Under the pieces are notes generated by a model. It made no database searches. It saw nothing but the letters and a program-made list of their open reading frames with translations, and was not told the origin of the DNA. Of a stretch of 64,000 bases of DNA, positions 8,548 to 17,246 are shown one piece after another. This DNA comes from Saccharopolyspora shandongensis (GTDB taxonomy: Bacteria; Actinomycetota; Actinomycetes; Mycobacteriales; Pseudonocardiaceae): the NCBI RefSeq assembly GCF_900106995.1, contig NZ_FNOK01000039.1:30989-94988 (forward strand), read 5' to 3'. The translations under genes were made by a program, and so were the position numbers. Numbering within the stretch: the first letter of the stretch is position 1; each line of letters starts with the position of its first letter.

Positions 8548-8584
8548 GGTGCGCAAATAGCGACAGCGTTGTGCATATCGCAAC
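8548..8584. promoter_or_regulatory. tandem IclR-type operator candidates
   Basis: Two related 17-mers sit 20 bp apart: GGTGCGCAAATAGCGAC (8548-8564) and GTTGTGCATATCGCAAC (8568-8584). They match at 12 of 17 positions, and the second has inverted GTTG/CAAC ends. The two-helical-turn spacing immediately before an IclR gene suggests cooperative binding by its product, which is usual for IclR proteins. Confidence 0.5.
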
Positions 8585-8605
8585 ACTACGGGTTTGGAGG
8601 CCGGT

Positions 8606-9382
8606 TTGGCGAGCTCGGGACTCCTGCAGACCGCGGATCGGGCCATGCAGGTGCTGCTTTCCTTCTCCGACCAGCGGCCGGAGTGGGGTGTCAGCGAGCT
8701 CGGGCGCGAGCTCGGGCTCGACAAGTCCGTCGTCCAGCGGTTGCTGGCCACGCTCGCCAGTCGCGGCTTCGTCCTCGCCGACCCCGAAACCCGGCGGTAC
8801 CGCCTCGGGCCGGCGATTTCGCAGCTCGCCCGGGTCGCCGAGCGCAGCGGCGCGCTGAGCCTGATCGCCAGGCCGGTGCTCGCGAAGCTGGCCCGGGAGA
8901 CGGGGGAGAGCGCCGTGCTCAACGTCGCGCACGGCGGCTCCTACCGCACCGTGGCCGCGGTGGACGCGCGCGGGCCGTTGAGCTACTCGGCGATCGTCGG
9001 GCACGTGATGCCCGGTCACGCTGGGTGTTCGGGGCACGCGTTGTTCGCCGGGCAGCCGGTGGAGGAGGTCCGCGAGCTCTTCGGGCCCGAGCCGCTCACC
9101 CGGTTCACCCCGAACACCCCCACCACCTACGCCGAACTGGCCCAGCGGTGGCAGGAGGTCGCCGACACCGGGATGTCGGTGTCCGACGGCGAGTTCGATG
9201 CCAACGTCGGCGCCATCGCGGTGCCGCTGCTGCTCGCCGGCGCGACCGTCGCCTCCCTGACGTTGATCGGACCGGCCGAGCGCGTGTCCGGCCGGATCGA
9301 CGACCTGACCGCCCCGCTGCGCGCCGCGGGCGCCGACCTCTCCAGCCGACTCGCGCCCGGCGACGCCGGGCCGCCCAGCTGA
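8606..9382 (+). CDS. IclR family transcriptional regulator
   Basis: 258 aa from a TTG at 8606. This start is chosen because GGAGG lies 5 bp upstream; an upstream in-frame TTG at 8594 has no such site. The N-terminal winged helix includes VSELGRELGLDKSVVQRLLATL (about residues 28-49), followed by the GAF-like effector domain with GHAGCSGHALFAG. IclR regulators sense small carboxylates or aromatic compounds and usually control a neighbouring catabolic or transport operon. The OPT transporter and M29-like gene follow on the same strand after 26 bp, so they are the likely targets. Confidence 0.9.
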   Translation: MASSGLLQTADRAMQVLLSFSDQRPEWGVSELGRELGLDKSVVQRLLATLASRGFVLADPETRRYRLGPAISQLARVAERSGALSLIARPVLAKLARETGESAVLNVAHGGSYRTVAAVDARGPLSYSAIVGHVMPGHAGCSGHALFAGQPVEEVRELFGPEPLTRFTPNTPTTYAELAQRWQEVADTGMSVSDGEFDANVGAIAVPLLLAGATVASLTLIGPAERVSGRIDDLTAPLRAAGADLSSRLAPGDAGPPS

Positions 9383-9408
9383 CCGACCGCTTTCCGGAAA
9401 GGCTGCTC

Positions 9409-11022
9409 ATGACCATCAGCGACCCCGTGGCCGGCGCCGAGCGCGCGCATCCGCGGGCCTTCGAGCCCACCGTGCTGGTGATCACCATCGTGCTCTCCGT
9501 GGTCGGGGCGATAATCGGCCTGCACCTGATCACCACCCTCGGGATCTCGGCCAACACCTCCGTCATCGGCGCGCTGATCGCGATGATCATCGGCCGGATC
9601 AACGTCGCCGCGCTGCGCAAGATGCGCTCGGTGCACCGCCAGAACCTGGTGCAGAGCGCCGTTTCCGGCTCCACCTTCGCCGCCGCGAACTCGCTGCTGG
9701 CGCCCATCGCGGTGCCCTTCGCGTTCGGCCGCGCCGACCTCGTGTGGCCGGTGTTCGCCGGCGTCGCGATCGGGCTGTTCGCGGATTCCTTCGTGCTGTA
9801 CCGGCTTTTCAACTCGCGGCTGCTGCCCGCGCAGGCCGCCTGGCCACCCGGCATCGCCGCCGCCGACACCATCATCGCCGGGGACAAGGGCGGCCGGCGG
9901 GCCGCCGTGCTGGCCGGTGGCGCGGTCCTCGGCTTCATCGGCGCGTTCTTCAAGTTACCGGTCTCGGCGGCAGGCGTGGCCTTCATCGGCAATGTCTGGG
10001 CGCTCGGCATGTTCGGCGTCGGGCTGCTGTTCAGCCAGTACAGCCCCACCTGGTTCCACATCAACATCGGCAGCTTCTACATCCCGCACGGCGTGATGAT
10101 CGGCGCCGGCCTGGTCGCCCTCGGACAGGCCGCCTACCTGATGTTCCGGAAGAAGGACCGGAAGGGCGAGCGCACCACCTCGATCGATCCGAGCGAGGTG
10201 CCGCAGGTCGATGAGAAGGCGCTGCGCAAGGGAGTCCTGCAGGGCTACGTGCTGTTCGTGCTCGGTGCCGCCGTCGTCGCCCTGGCCGGCGGGCTGATCT
10301 CGGAGCTGTCGGTGCCGGCGCTGATCCTCTGGATCCTGGCCGCCGCGCTGGCCGCGATCATCCACGAGATCATCGTGGGACTCGCCGCGATGCACTCCGG
10401 CTGGTTCCCGGCGTTCGCCGTGACGCTCATCTTCCTGGTGCTCGGCCTGATCCTCGGGGTGCCGCCGGTGGCCCTGGCGCTGTTCGTCGGCTACACCTCC
10501 GCGACCGGGCCAGCGTTCGCCGACATGGGCTACGACTTCAAGGCGGGTTGGCTGCTGCGCAAGGAACACCGGCCCTACGACGCCTTCGAGCGCGCCGGCC
10601 GGTTCCAGCAGTACCTCGCCTCGCTGGTGGGCTTCGCGGTGGCGACCATCGCGGTCGCCGTGTCCTGGCAGGCGTTCTTCGGCGACGGGCTGCTGCCGCC
10701 GGTCGCCAAGGTCTACGCCGCCACCATCCAGGCCGGGCTGTCCGATCCGAACGTGCTGATGACGCTGCTGCTGTGGGCGATTCCCGGCGCGCTGATCCAG
10801 TTCCTCGGCGGCGCCAACCGGCAGATGGGCGTGCTGCTGGCCACCGGCCTGCTGATCGCCACCCCGCAGGCCTGCTGGCTGGTCTTCGGCGCCCTCGTGG
10901 TGCGGATCATCTACCGCTGGCGGCGCGGCGACAAGGCGGACGAGGACCTCAACCTCGTCGGCGCGGGCCTCATCGCGGGCGACGCGCTCTATTCGACCAG
11001 CCGGATCTTCGAGTCCAAGTGA
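9409..11022 (+). CDS. OPT family (oligopeptide/metal-chelate) transporter
   Basis: 537 aa, almost entirely hydrophobic, with about 14 membrane segments. ATG 9409 has GGAAAGG upstream. Features fit the bacterial OPT superfamily: small-residue-rich helices, an N-terminal VVGAIIGLHLITTLGIS segment, a central QYSPTWFHINIGSFYIPHG stretch and FLGGANRQMGVLLATGLLI near the C-terminus. Members move oligopeptides or metal chelates across the membrane, driven by protons. It lies between an IclR regulator and an M29/NicX-like enzyme. This suggests the trio imports and degrades one peptide-like or aromatic compound. Confidence 0.75.
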   Translation: MTISDPVAGAERAHPRAFEPTVLVITIVLSVVGAIIGLHLITTLGISANTSVIGALIAMIIGRINVAALRKMRSVHRQNLVQSAVSGSTFAAANSLLAPIAVPFAFGRADLVWPVFAGVAIGLFADSFVLYRLFNSRLLPAQAAWPPGIAAADTIIAGDKGGRRAAVLAGGAVLGFIGAFFKLPVSAAGVAFIGNVWALGMFGVGLLFSQYSPTWFHINIGSFYIPHGVMIGAGLVALGQAAYLMFRKKDRKGERTTSIDPSEVPQVDEKALRKGVLQGYVLFVLGAAVVALAGGLISELSVPALILWILAAALAAIIHEIIVGLAAMHSGWFPAFAVTLIFLVLGLILGVPPVALALFVGYTSATGPAFADMGYDFKAGWLLRKEHRPYDAFERAGRFQQYLASLVGFAVATIAVAVSWQAFFGDGLLPPVAKVYAATIQAGLSDPNVLMTLLLWAIPGALIQFLGGANRQMGVLLATGLLIATPQACWLVFGALVVRIIYRWRRGDKADEDLNLVGAGLIAGDALYSTSRIFESK

Positions 11023-11065
11023 CCGGGTCCGTTCGGGAAAGTGCAATGAGAGAAGGGGAATTGTC

Positions 11066-12130
11066 GTGGAGGTTGTGAGCCGAGTCGAATCCCGGCCGGA
11101 GTACCTGTCGTGGGAAGCGGCGATCGGCGCCCGCAAGCTCGTCGAGCAGGTCATGCTGGTCAAGCCGGGGGAAGAGGTGGTGCTCACCGGTGACACCTCG
11201 ACCGACCGGCGCGTCGTGGAGCTGACCGCGCAGGCGGTCGCCGCTGCCGGGGCCACGCCCACCGTGATCTGGTACGAGACGCGGCCGAGCTCGGCGATGG
11301 AACCGCCGGCGCCGGTGGCCGGCGCGATCGCCAAGGCCGACGTGTGGATCGAGTTCAGCGTCGCCTACATCATGCACAGCGACGCCTTCCGCGCGGCCAT
11401 CGCGAACGGCGCCCGCTACACCAACCTGACCGGCATGGACATCCCGATGCTGGTCGACACCGTCGGCAAGCCCGACTTCGAGGGCGTCATGCGGCTGGGC
11501 CGCGCGCTGGTCGCGCTGCTGCAGCAGGCCGACGAGGTGCGCATCACCTCCGCCAACGGCACCGACCTGGTCGGCCGCAACCAGGGCCGCCCGATCAACC
11601 TGCGCGGCAAGCCCGCCGAGAAGCCGGGCGAGACCGTGATGCTCTCCGGCCAGATCTCCTGGAACCCGATCGAGGAGACCCAGAACGGCACCCTCGTGTT
11701 CGACGGCGCGCTGTGGCCGCCGGCCGAGATCGGGCTGCTGCGCTCCCCGGTGCGCTGCAAGGTGGAGAACGGCGTGGTCACCGAGATCACCGGCGACCGC
11801 GACGCCGAGGTGTTCCGGAACTGGATGGAGTCCTTCGACGACCCGAACATGTTCCGGCTGGCGCACTGGTCGCTGGGCTTCAACCCGGGCGTGCTGGTGC
11901 CCACCGGCCGCATCGTGGAGGACGAGCGGGTGTTCGGCTGCGTGGAGATCGGCATCGGCACCAAGGGCGCGTGGATCGGCGGCGAGCCGTGGGTGGCGGC
12001 GGCGCACACCGACGGCAGCGTGCTCGGCCCGTCGATCTACCTCGACGGCGAGGCCATCGAGCTCGACGGCCGCTACGTGCACCCGGAACTGGTGCGGATC
12101 TGCCGCGAGATCGGCGCCCCCGGGTACTAA
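11066..12130 (+). CDS. M29 aminopeptidase-like / NicX-like metalloenzyme
   Basis: 354 aa, GTG start at 11066 behind AGAAGGGGA. The family includes leucyl aminopeptidases (M29) and the iron enzyme 2,5-dihydroxypyridine 5,6-dioxygenase (NicX). Candidate metal ligands visible are IEETQNG (about 208-214), LAHWSLGFNPG (about 266) and AAHTDGS (about 311), the last giving the His-x-Asp pair common to both groups. AHWSLGFNP looks closer to the NicX type than to classical peptidases. The gene follows the OPT transporter after 43 bp. It is either a peptidase acting on an imported peptide or a ring-opening dioxygenase; the sequence alone does not decide. Confidence 0.75.
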   Translation: MEVVSRVESRPEYLSWEAAIGARKLVEQVMLVKPGEEVVLTGDTSTDRRVVELTAQAVAAAGATPTVIWYETRPSSAMEPPAPVAGAIAKADVWIEFSVAYIMHSDAFRAAIANGARYTNLTGMDIPMLVDTVGKPDFEGVMRLGRALVALLQQADEVRITSANGTDLVGRNQGRPINLRGKPAEKPGETVMLSGQISWNPIEETQNGTLVFDGALWPPAEIGLLRSPVRCKVENGVVTEITGDRDAEVFRNWMESFDDPNMFRLAHWSLGFNPGVLVPTGRIVEDERVFGCVEIGIGTKGAWIGGEPWVAAAHTDGSVLGPSIYLDGEAIELDGRYVHPELVRICREIGAPGY

Positions 12131-12469
12131 ACGGGTGTCCGACTCGTCTTGAGTAGCGGTGCGGGTAGCGGAACCTCAGATGCCTTCTCGACTCCGGGAT
12201 CCCCGATTTACGTATGACCAATTACGCGGCGTCGGGGCTGTCCTCGCGAGAAGGCATCTGAGAACCCGCGGCGGTGCGAGTTGCGAGGGTGGGCTAAGCG
12301 GCTTCGCCGCTTGCGGCAGCTCACGCAGGTGGCGCGCGTCTAGCGTCGCGGCGACCGTGTACCACTGGAAACGGCTTCGCCGCTTGCTCGATGCCACCAG
12401 CCGCTGCGTGGACGAGCACCGCTGCAAGAGTGATTTCCAGAGCTATCAGTCCACTGTGGAGGAATCGCG
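12131..12469. other. intergenic region with inverted and direct repeats
   Basis: There is no credible gene in these 339 bp. The region holds a long inverted repeat (12175-12262, listed separately), a compact hairpin AAGCGGC-TTC-GCCGCTT at 12296-12312, and a 16-nt direct repeat CGGCTTCGCCGCTTGC at 12299-12314 and 12372-12387. The hairpin may end transcription from the M29-like gene. Confidence 0.5.
12175..12262. repeat. 16-bp perfect inverted repeat with 56-bp loop
   Basis: CTCAGATGCCTTCTCG (12175-12190) is exactly complementary to CGAGAAGGCATCTGAG (12247-12262). Outside these arms, GCGGGT and ACCCGC extend the pairing after a short mismatch. The AT-richer loop includes TTACGTATGACCAATTACG. 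It may be a small mobile repeat, a remnant or an unusual terminator. Confidence 0.6.
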
Positions 12470-13741
12470 ATGTCCGATGTCACGTACCGCCGTCCGGGCC
12501 TGGTGGCCCGGGACCGCGTCTTCCGGGTGCCGTTGCGCCACGACGACCCGGGCGCCGGGGAGATCGAGGTCTTCGGCCGGGAGGTGGTGGCCCCGAGCAA
12601 GCAGGACCAGGCGCTGCCGTGGCTGATCTACTTCCAGGGCGGACCGGGCGGCAAGGCGGAACGGCCGCTGAGCACCAGCGCGTGGCTGGGCCGCGCCCTC
12701 CAGGACTACCGCGTGCTGCTGCTGGACCAGCGCGGCACCGGGCGCAGCACGCCGGCCAACCGCCAGACGCTGGCGGGCCTGTCGACGGCCGAGCAGGCCG
12801 AGCACCTGAGCCTGCTGCGCGCCGACTCGATCGTCCGGGACGCCGAGGTGCTGCGCGAGCAGCTGATCGGCGACGAGCCGTGGTCGGTGCTGGGGCAGAG
12901 CTTCGGCGGCTTCTGCGCGCTGACGTACCTCTCGCTGGCGCCGGAGGCGCTGCGCCAGGTGATGATCACCGGCGGCATCCCGACGCTGACCGGGCACGCA
13001 GACGACGTCTACCGCGCCGCGTACCCGCGCACGCTGCGCAAGAACGACGCCTACTTCGCCCGCTACCCGGAGGACGCCGCCATCGCGCGCCGCGTCGTCG
13101 ACCACCTCGCCGAGAACGAGGTGATCATGCCGACGGGGGAGCGGCTGACCCCGGAGCGCTTCCAGGCGCTGGGCATCCAGTTCGGCCAGGCGTCGCGGTT
13201 CGACGCGCTGCACTACCACCTCGAGGAAGCGTTCGCGGGCGACGTCCTGTCGGACACCTTCCTGCGCGGCGTCGATGCGGCGCTCTCCTTCGGCGAGCGC
13301 CCGCTGTACGCGGCGCTGCACGAATCCATCTACTGCCAGGGCACCGCGTCGAAGTGGTCGGCACAGCGGGTGCGCGCGGAGTTCGACGAGTTCGACTGGT
13401 CCCGGGGCGGCCGCGTCAACTTCACCGGCGAGATGATCTACCCCTGGATGTTCGAGCAGGACCCGGCGCTGGTGCCGCTGCGGGAGGCCGCCGAGCTGCT
13501 GGCCGCCAAGTCCGACTGGCCGCACCTCTACGACCTCGACCGACTGGCCCGCAACGACGTGCCGGTCGCCGCGGCGGTCTACCACGACGACATGTTCGTC
13601 GACCGCGATCAGGCGCTGGAATCGGCGCAGCAGGTGCGCAACGCGCGGGTGTGGGTGACCAACGAGTACGAGCACGACGGGGTCAAGGCCTCACCGACCG
13701 TGCTTGACCGGTTGCTGGCGATGAACTGCGGCGACGCCTGA
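12470..13741 (+). CDS. alpha/beta hydrolase, proline iminopeptidase (S33) type
   Basis: 423 aa, ATG 12470 with GTGGAGGAA upstream. The N-terminal YFQGGPGG is the HGGPG-like oxyanion motif of S33 peptidases. VLLLDQRGTGRS follows, then GQSFGGFCALTYL with the nucleophilic Ser near residue 143; an Asp in HDDMFVDRD and the His of NEYEHDGVK complete the triad. It releases N-terminal proline or similar residues from short peptides in the cytoplasm (no signal peptide). At 423 aa it matches the longer actinobacterial subgroup. It lies alone between an intergenic repeat region and the GGDEF gene. Confidence 0.88.
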   Translation: MSDVTYRRPGLVARDRVFRVPLRHDDPGAGEIEVFGREVVAPSKQDQALPWLIYFQGGPGGKAERPLSTSAWLGRALQDYRVLLLDQRGTGRSTPANRQTLAGLSTAEQAEHLSLLRADSIVRDAEVLREQLIGDEPWSVLGQSFGGFCALTYLSLAPEALRQVMITGGIPTLTGHADDVYRAAYPRTLRKNDAYFARYPEDAAIARRVVDHLAENEVIMPTGERLTPERFQALGIQFGQASRFDALHYHLEEAFAGDVLSDTFLRGVDAALSFGERPLYAALHESIYCQGTASKWSAQRVRAEFDEFDWSRGGRVNFTGEMIYPWMFEQDPALVPLREAAELLAAKSDWPHLYDLDRLARNDVPVAAAVYHDDMFVDRDQALESAQQVRNARVWVTNEYEHDGVKASPTVLDRLLAMNCGDA

Positions 13742-13803
13742 CGCGTACGGTGGGCCACCACGCCGATGCGTGCCGCAGTCGCGCCCGCTATGGTTCGGTT
13801 CTC

Positions 13804-15039
13804 ATGTCCCCCTCGGTGCCGAATTTCGCCGCTGGCGTGCCCTGGCAGCGCGTCTTCGACCAGGCGGCGTCCGCGATGGCGATCCTCGACTTGCAGGGCC
13901 GATACCTGCACGTCAACGAGGCCATGTGCCGGATGCTCGGCTACCGGCGGGAGGAGCTGGAGGGCCTGGACTACCGGGCCGTGACGCACCCCGACGACAT
14001 CGATCCGGAGGGGCCGATGGAGTCCCCGGACCTGCTGGAGAAGCGGTACATCCGCTCCGACGGCAGCGTCATCTGGGCCCTGGTGGCGCGGTCGTTCATC
14101 CGGGACAGCCACGGGCGGGCGATCCACTTCTTGTCCCAGATCCAGGACATCACGCGGCGCCGGGAGGCGGAGCTGCTGTGGCAGCGCAGCTTCGCCAACG
14201 CCCCGATCGGCATGGCCCTGCTGGACCTCAAGGGCGCGTGGACCGCGGTCAACGACACGCTCTGCACCATGCTCGGCTACACGCGCGAAGAGATGCTCTC
14301 GATGTCGTTCACCGACATCACCTACGAGGAAGACGACGAGCAGGGCATGGCGGCGCTGGCCGAACTGGTCGAGGGCCACGTGGACAGCGTCAACGTGGAG
14401 AAGCGCTACCGGCACAAGCAGGGCCACCCGATCTGGATCCTGATCCGGGCGACCACCGTGCCGGGCGCCGACGGGACCCCGGCGTACGTGGTCAGCCAGT
14501 ACGAGGACATCGGCGAGCAGCGCCTGGTGGACGCCCGCCTCGCGCACCTGGCGCTGCACGACCCGCTGACGGGGCTCGCGAATCGCGCGCTGCTGTCCGA
14601 CCGGCTCGACCACGGGCTGCAGCAGCTGGCACGCGGCGACGGCGTGCTGGCTGTGGTGCTGGCGGACCTGGACCAGCTCAAGCCGGTCAACGACCGCTTC
14701 GGGCACGCGCTGGGGGATCAGCTGCTGATCGCCGCCGCGCGGGAGCTGCAGCTGGCGGTGCGCGCCGGCGACACCGTCGCCCGCATGGGCGGCGACGAGT
14801 TCGTCGTGGTCAGCCTGCTGCCGGACGAGGACGCCGCGCGGGCGCTGCGGGATCGCGTCGAGCGGCATCTGAACACCGACGTGACGGTGCACGGGGTCCG
14901 GATCCGGCTGCGCGCCAGCGTCGGCTACACCGCGACCCCCGACCCCGCGATCGCGCCCGACATGCTGCTGCACGCCGCCGACCGGGACATGTACGCCAGC
15001 AAGCGGCGCCGCCGCGAGTCGCACGGCGGGGGCCGCTGA
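13804..15039 (+). CDS. PAS-PAS-GGDEF diguanylate cyclase
   Basis: 411 aa from ATG 13804; a GTG at 13750 would add 18 residues, and neither has a strong ribosome site. Two PAS domains occupy about residues 12-130 and 135-255. Each ends in a PAC-like segment (SQIQDITRRREAE and SQYEDIGEQR) and leads into a GGDEF domain. The catalytic MGGDEFV is intact near residue 329, and RAGD lies exactly five residues before it, a canonical RxxD inhibition site. It should make c-di-GMP from GTP under PAS sensing, with feedback inhibition. No membrane segment is seen, so the sensor is cytosolic. No EAL domain is attached. Confidence 0.9.
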   Translation: MSPSVPNFAAGVPWQRVFDQAASAMAILDLQGRYLHVNEAMCRMLGYRREELEGLDYRAVTHPDDIDPEGPMESPDLLEKRYIRSDGSVIWALVARSFIRDSHGRAIHFLSQIQDITRRREAELLWQRSFANAPIGMALLDLKGAWTAVNDTLCTMLGYTREEMLSMSFTDITYEEDDEQGMAALAELVEGHVDSVNVEKRYRHKQGHPIWILIRATTVPGADGTPAYVVSQYEDIGEQRLVDARLAHLALHDPLTGLANRALLSDRLDHGLQQLARGDGVLAVVLADLDQLKPVNDRFGHALGDQLLIAAARELQLAVRAGDTVARMGGDEFVVVSLLPDEDAARALRDRVERHLNTDVTVHGVRIRLRASVGYTATPDPAIAPDMLLHAADRDMYASKRRRRESHGGGR

Positions 15040-15047
15040 CCGGCTCG

Positions 15048-16406
15048 TCAGGCGTCCAGCCCGGCCAGGGCCGCTTCGATCGCCCGGTGGAACGTCGGGT
15101 AGGCGAAGATCATTTCCCGCAGCCGCTGCACCGGCACTTCCGCGTGCACTGCCACCGCGAGTGCCCCGACGATCTCGCCGCCCGCCGGCGCGACCACGGT
15201 GGCGCCGACCAGGACGCCCCGGTCGGTGTCCGCGACGAGCTTGATGATGCCCTCGTTGCCGGCCTTGTGGATCCAGCCGCGCGTCGACGCGGGGATCTGG
15301 GTGATCGCGGTGCGCACCTGGATCCCGGCGTCCCGGGCCCGGGATTCGGTCAGCCCGACGGTGGCGACCTCGGGGTCGGTGAAGATGACCGAGGGCATCG
15401 CGCGGTAGTCGGCGACCTCGGTGCCCTGGCCGAGGATGTCGGCGGCCGCGATCCGCGCCTGGTAGACCGAGGTGTGCGTGAAGGCCCCGTGGCCGGTGAT
15501 GTCGCCGATGGCCCAGACGCCGTCGGCGGCCCGCATCCGCCCGTCGACCGGGACGGTCCGCGCCTGCTCGTCCAGCCCGACGGCCGCGACGCCCAGCGCG
15601 CCCAGGTCGGTGCTCCGCCCGGTGGCGACCAGCAGGCGTTCGCCGGTGAACACCTCGCCGGACTCCAGGTGCACCTGGAACAGGTCGTCGTGCTTGACGC
15701 GGTCCACGGCGCAGCCGGTGCGGACCTCGATGCCGCAGGCGTGGAACGCCCCGGCCAGCACCTCGGAGGCCTCCGGCTCGGCCATCGCCAGCAGCCGCGG
15801 CCGCGACTCCAGCACCGTCACCGAGGCGCCGAAGCGGGCGAAGACCTGCGCGAACTCCACGCCGACCGGCCCGCCGCCGAGCACCAGCAGCGACTCAGGC
15901 ACCCGGGTCGCGGGCACGGCGTCGCGGTTGGTCCAGTACGGGCTCCCGGCGAGGCCCTCGATCGGCGGGACCAGCGGATCGGTGCCGGGGTTGAGCACGA
16001 TGCCGCGGCGGGCCCGGAACACCTGGTCGCCGACGGTGACCTCGCCGGGCGCGCTGATCCGCCCTACGCCGCGCACCAGCCTGCCGCCGGTGTCCTCGAA
16101 GCGCCGCACCGCGATCTCGTCGTTCCAGTCGGTGGTCGCCTCGTCGCGGATGCGGTTCGCGACCGGCGTCCAGTCCGGCCGCACGGTGGCCTGCCCGGCG
16201 AGCTCGGGCACCCGCCACGCCTCGCCGAGGGCGTCGGCGGCCCGCACCATCATCTTGGTCGGGATGCAGGCGAAGTACGGGCATTCGCCGCCGACCAGCC
16301 GCGATTCGACCGCGATGACGTCCAGGCCCGCGTTCGCCAGCCGAGCCGCCGCGTCCTCGCCGCCCGGGCCCATGCCGATGACGACGACGTCGACCTCTTC
16401 GGGCAC
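15048..16406 (-). CDS. pyridine nucleotide-disulfide oxidoreductase (LPD/MerA-like)
   Basis: 452 aa from a GTG at 16406, chosen because the FAD-binding strand VDVVVIGMGPGG begins at residue 5; the open frame extends to 16472. GGECPYFACIPTK carries the redox cysteine pair (Cys42, Cys47). LLVLGGGPVGVEFAQVF is the NAD(P) site, and GVWAIGDITGHGAFTHT the second FAD motif. At the C-terminal interface, where lipoamide dehydrogenases have HxHPTxxE, this protein has FAYPTFHRAIE. The catalytic His is thus replaced by Tyr, and it is probably not a true lipoamide dehydrogenase. A role as NAD(P)H quinone or metal reductase is more likely. Confidence 0.85.
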   Translation of the reverse strand: MPEEVDVVVIGMGPGGEDAAARLANAGLDVIAVESRLVGGECPYFACIPTKMMVRAADALGEAWRVPELAGQATVRPDWTPVANRIRDEATTDWNDEIAVRRFEDTGGRLVRGVGRISAPGEVTVGDQVFRARRGIVLNPGTDPLVPPIEGLAGSPYWTNRDAVPATRVPESLLVLGGGPVGVEFAQVFARFGASVTVLESRPRLLAMAEPEASEVLAGAFHACGIEVRTGCAVDRVKHDDLFQVHLESGEVFTGERLLVATGRSTDLGALGVAAVGLDEQARTVPVDGRMRAADGVWAIGDITGHGAFTHTSVYQARIAAADILGQGTEVADYRAMPSVIFTDPEVATVGLTESRARDAGIQVRTAITQIPASTRGWIHKAGNEGIIKLVADTDRGVLVGATVVAPAGGEIVGALAVAVHAEVPVQRLREMIFAYPTFHRAIEAALAGLDA

Positions 16407-16475
16407 CGCACCCACCCCCGATTCCGCCTCGGTGTAGGTCCTCAGCCCAACACCCCGGCCCGGCCCGCGCACGTC

Positions 16476-16508
16476 GAGTGTCGTGAGCGGTGACGACCAC
16501 GATCACTC
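16476..16508 (-). terminator. hairpin, probable terminator of the nitroreductase operon
   Basis: GAGTGTCGTG pairs with CACGATCACTC around a 12-nt loop, with one bulged T. It lies between the 3' end of the nitroreductase gene and the 5' end of the disulfide oxidoreductase gene, both on the minus strand. No U-tract follows, which is common in GC-rich actinobacteria. Confidence 0.45.
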
Positions 16509-16562
16509 ACGAACGCGCGAAGCGGGCGAGTCGGATCGGTGAAATCGCGTGGCTTCCAGGTG

Positions 16563-17246
16563 TCAGCGCCAGATCAGGGCCTCGTCGAGGGGCTTGCGGG
16601 TCAGGTCGGGCACCTCGCAGTCGGCTGCCGGGTAGCCGATCGGGAACACGATGTACGGGCGCTCGCTGGTGGGCCGGTCGAGGATCTTGGTCAGGAATCC
16701 CATCGGGTTCGGCGTGTGCGTCAGGGTCGCCAGGCCCATGGTGTGCAGCGCGTTGATGAACAGCCCGCAGGCGATCCCGACGCTTTCGTTGACGTAGTAG
16801 TGCTTCTGCCGCCCGGCGCCGGTCACGCCGTACTTCTGGGCGAACGCGACGACGATCCAGGGCACCACGTCGAGGTAGTCCTTGTTCGCATCGGTCTCCA
16901 GCTGCGACAGCGCGCCGTGCCACTGCGGGATGTCCGCGCGTTCGTAGAACGCCTTCTCCTCGGCCTCGGCGGCCAACCGGATCTGGTGCTTGAGGCCCGG
17001 GTCCTGCACGGCGACGAACGTCCACGGCTGCTGGTGCGCGCCGCTGGGCGCGGTGTTGGCGCTGCGCACGGCCAGCTCGATCGCCTCGCGCGGCACCGGA
17101 TCGGGGCTGAAGAACCGCACGCTGCGCCGGGAGTCCAGGTGCTCGAAGAGCTCCTGACCGCGGCGCAAGCCGTCGGCCACCGGTAGTCGTTCCGGGCGGT
17201 AGGGCACGAACGGATGGGCGTGCGGGCGGGGCGACGGTGCGGTCAT
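16563..17246 (-). CDS. nitroreductase family protein, iodotyrosine-deiodinase-like
   Basis: 227 aa, ATG 17246 overlapping the TGA of the upstream esterase gene (ATGA). SRRSVRFFSPDPVP and ANTAPSGAHQQPW are the FMN-contacting motifs of nitroreductases. The segment ESVGIACGLFINALHTMGLA followed by THTPNPMGFL and ERPYIVFPIGYPA resembles the iodotyrosine deiodinase/reductive dehalogenase branch rather than classical nitroreductases. It would reduce or dehalogenate an aromatic substrate with FMN and a reduced cofactor. The coupled HSL-type esterase may release that substrate from an ester. The substrate itself cannot be deduced. Confidence 0.82.
   Translation of the reverse strand: MTAPSPRPHAHPFVPYRPERLPVADGLRRGQELFEHLDSRRSVRFFSPDPVPREAIELAVRSANTAPSGAHQQPWTFVAVQDPGLKHQIRLAAEAEEKAFYERADIPQWHGALSQLETDANKDYLDVVPWIVVAFAQKYGVTGAGRQKHYYVNESVGIACGLFINALHTMGLATLTHTPNPMGFLTKILDRPTSERPYIVFPIGYPAADCEVPDLTRKPLDEALIWR

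Noticed and set aside
8479..9408. 5' extension of the OPT transporter frame
   Set aside because: It overlaps the IclR gene out of frame and is Arg-rich; ATG 9409 has a good ribosome site.
13770..16493. 907-codon plus-strand frame
   Set aside because: It is out of frame with the GGDEF gene and antisense to the disulfide oxidoreductase; no recognisable motif.
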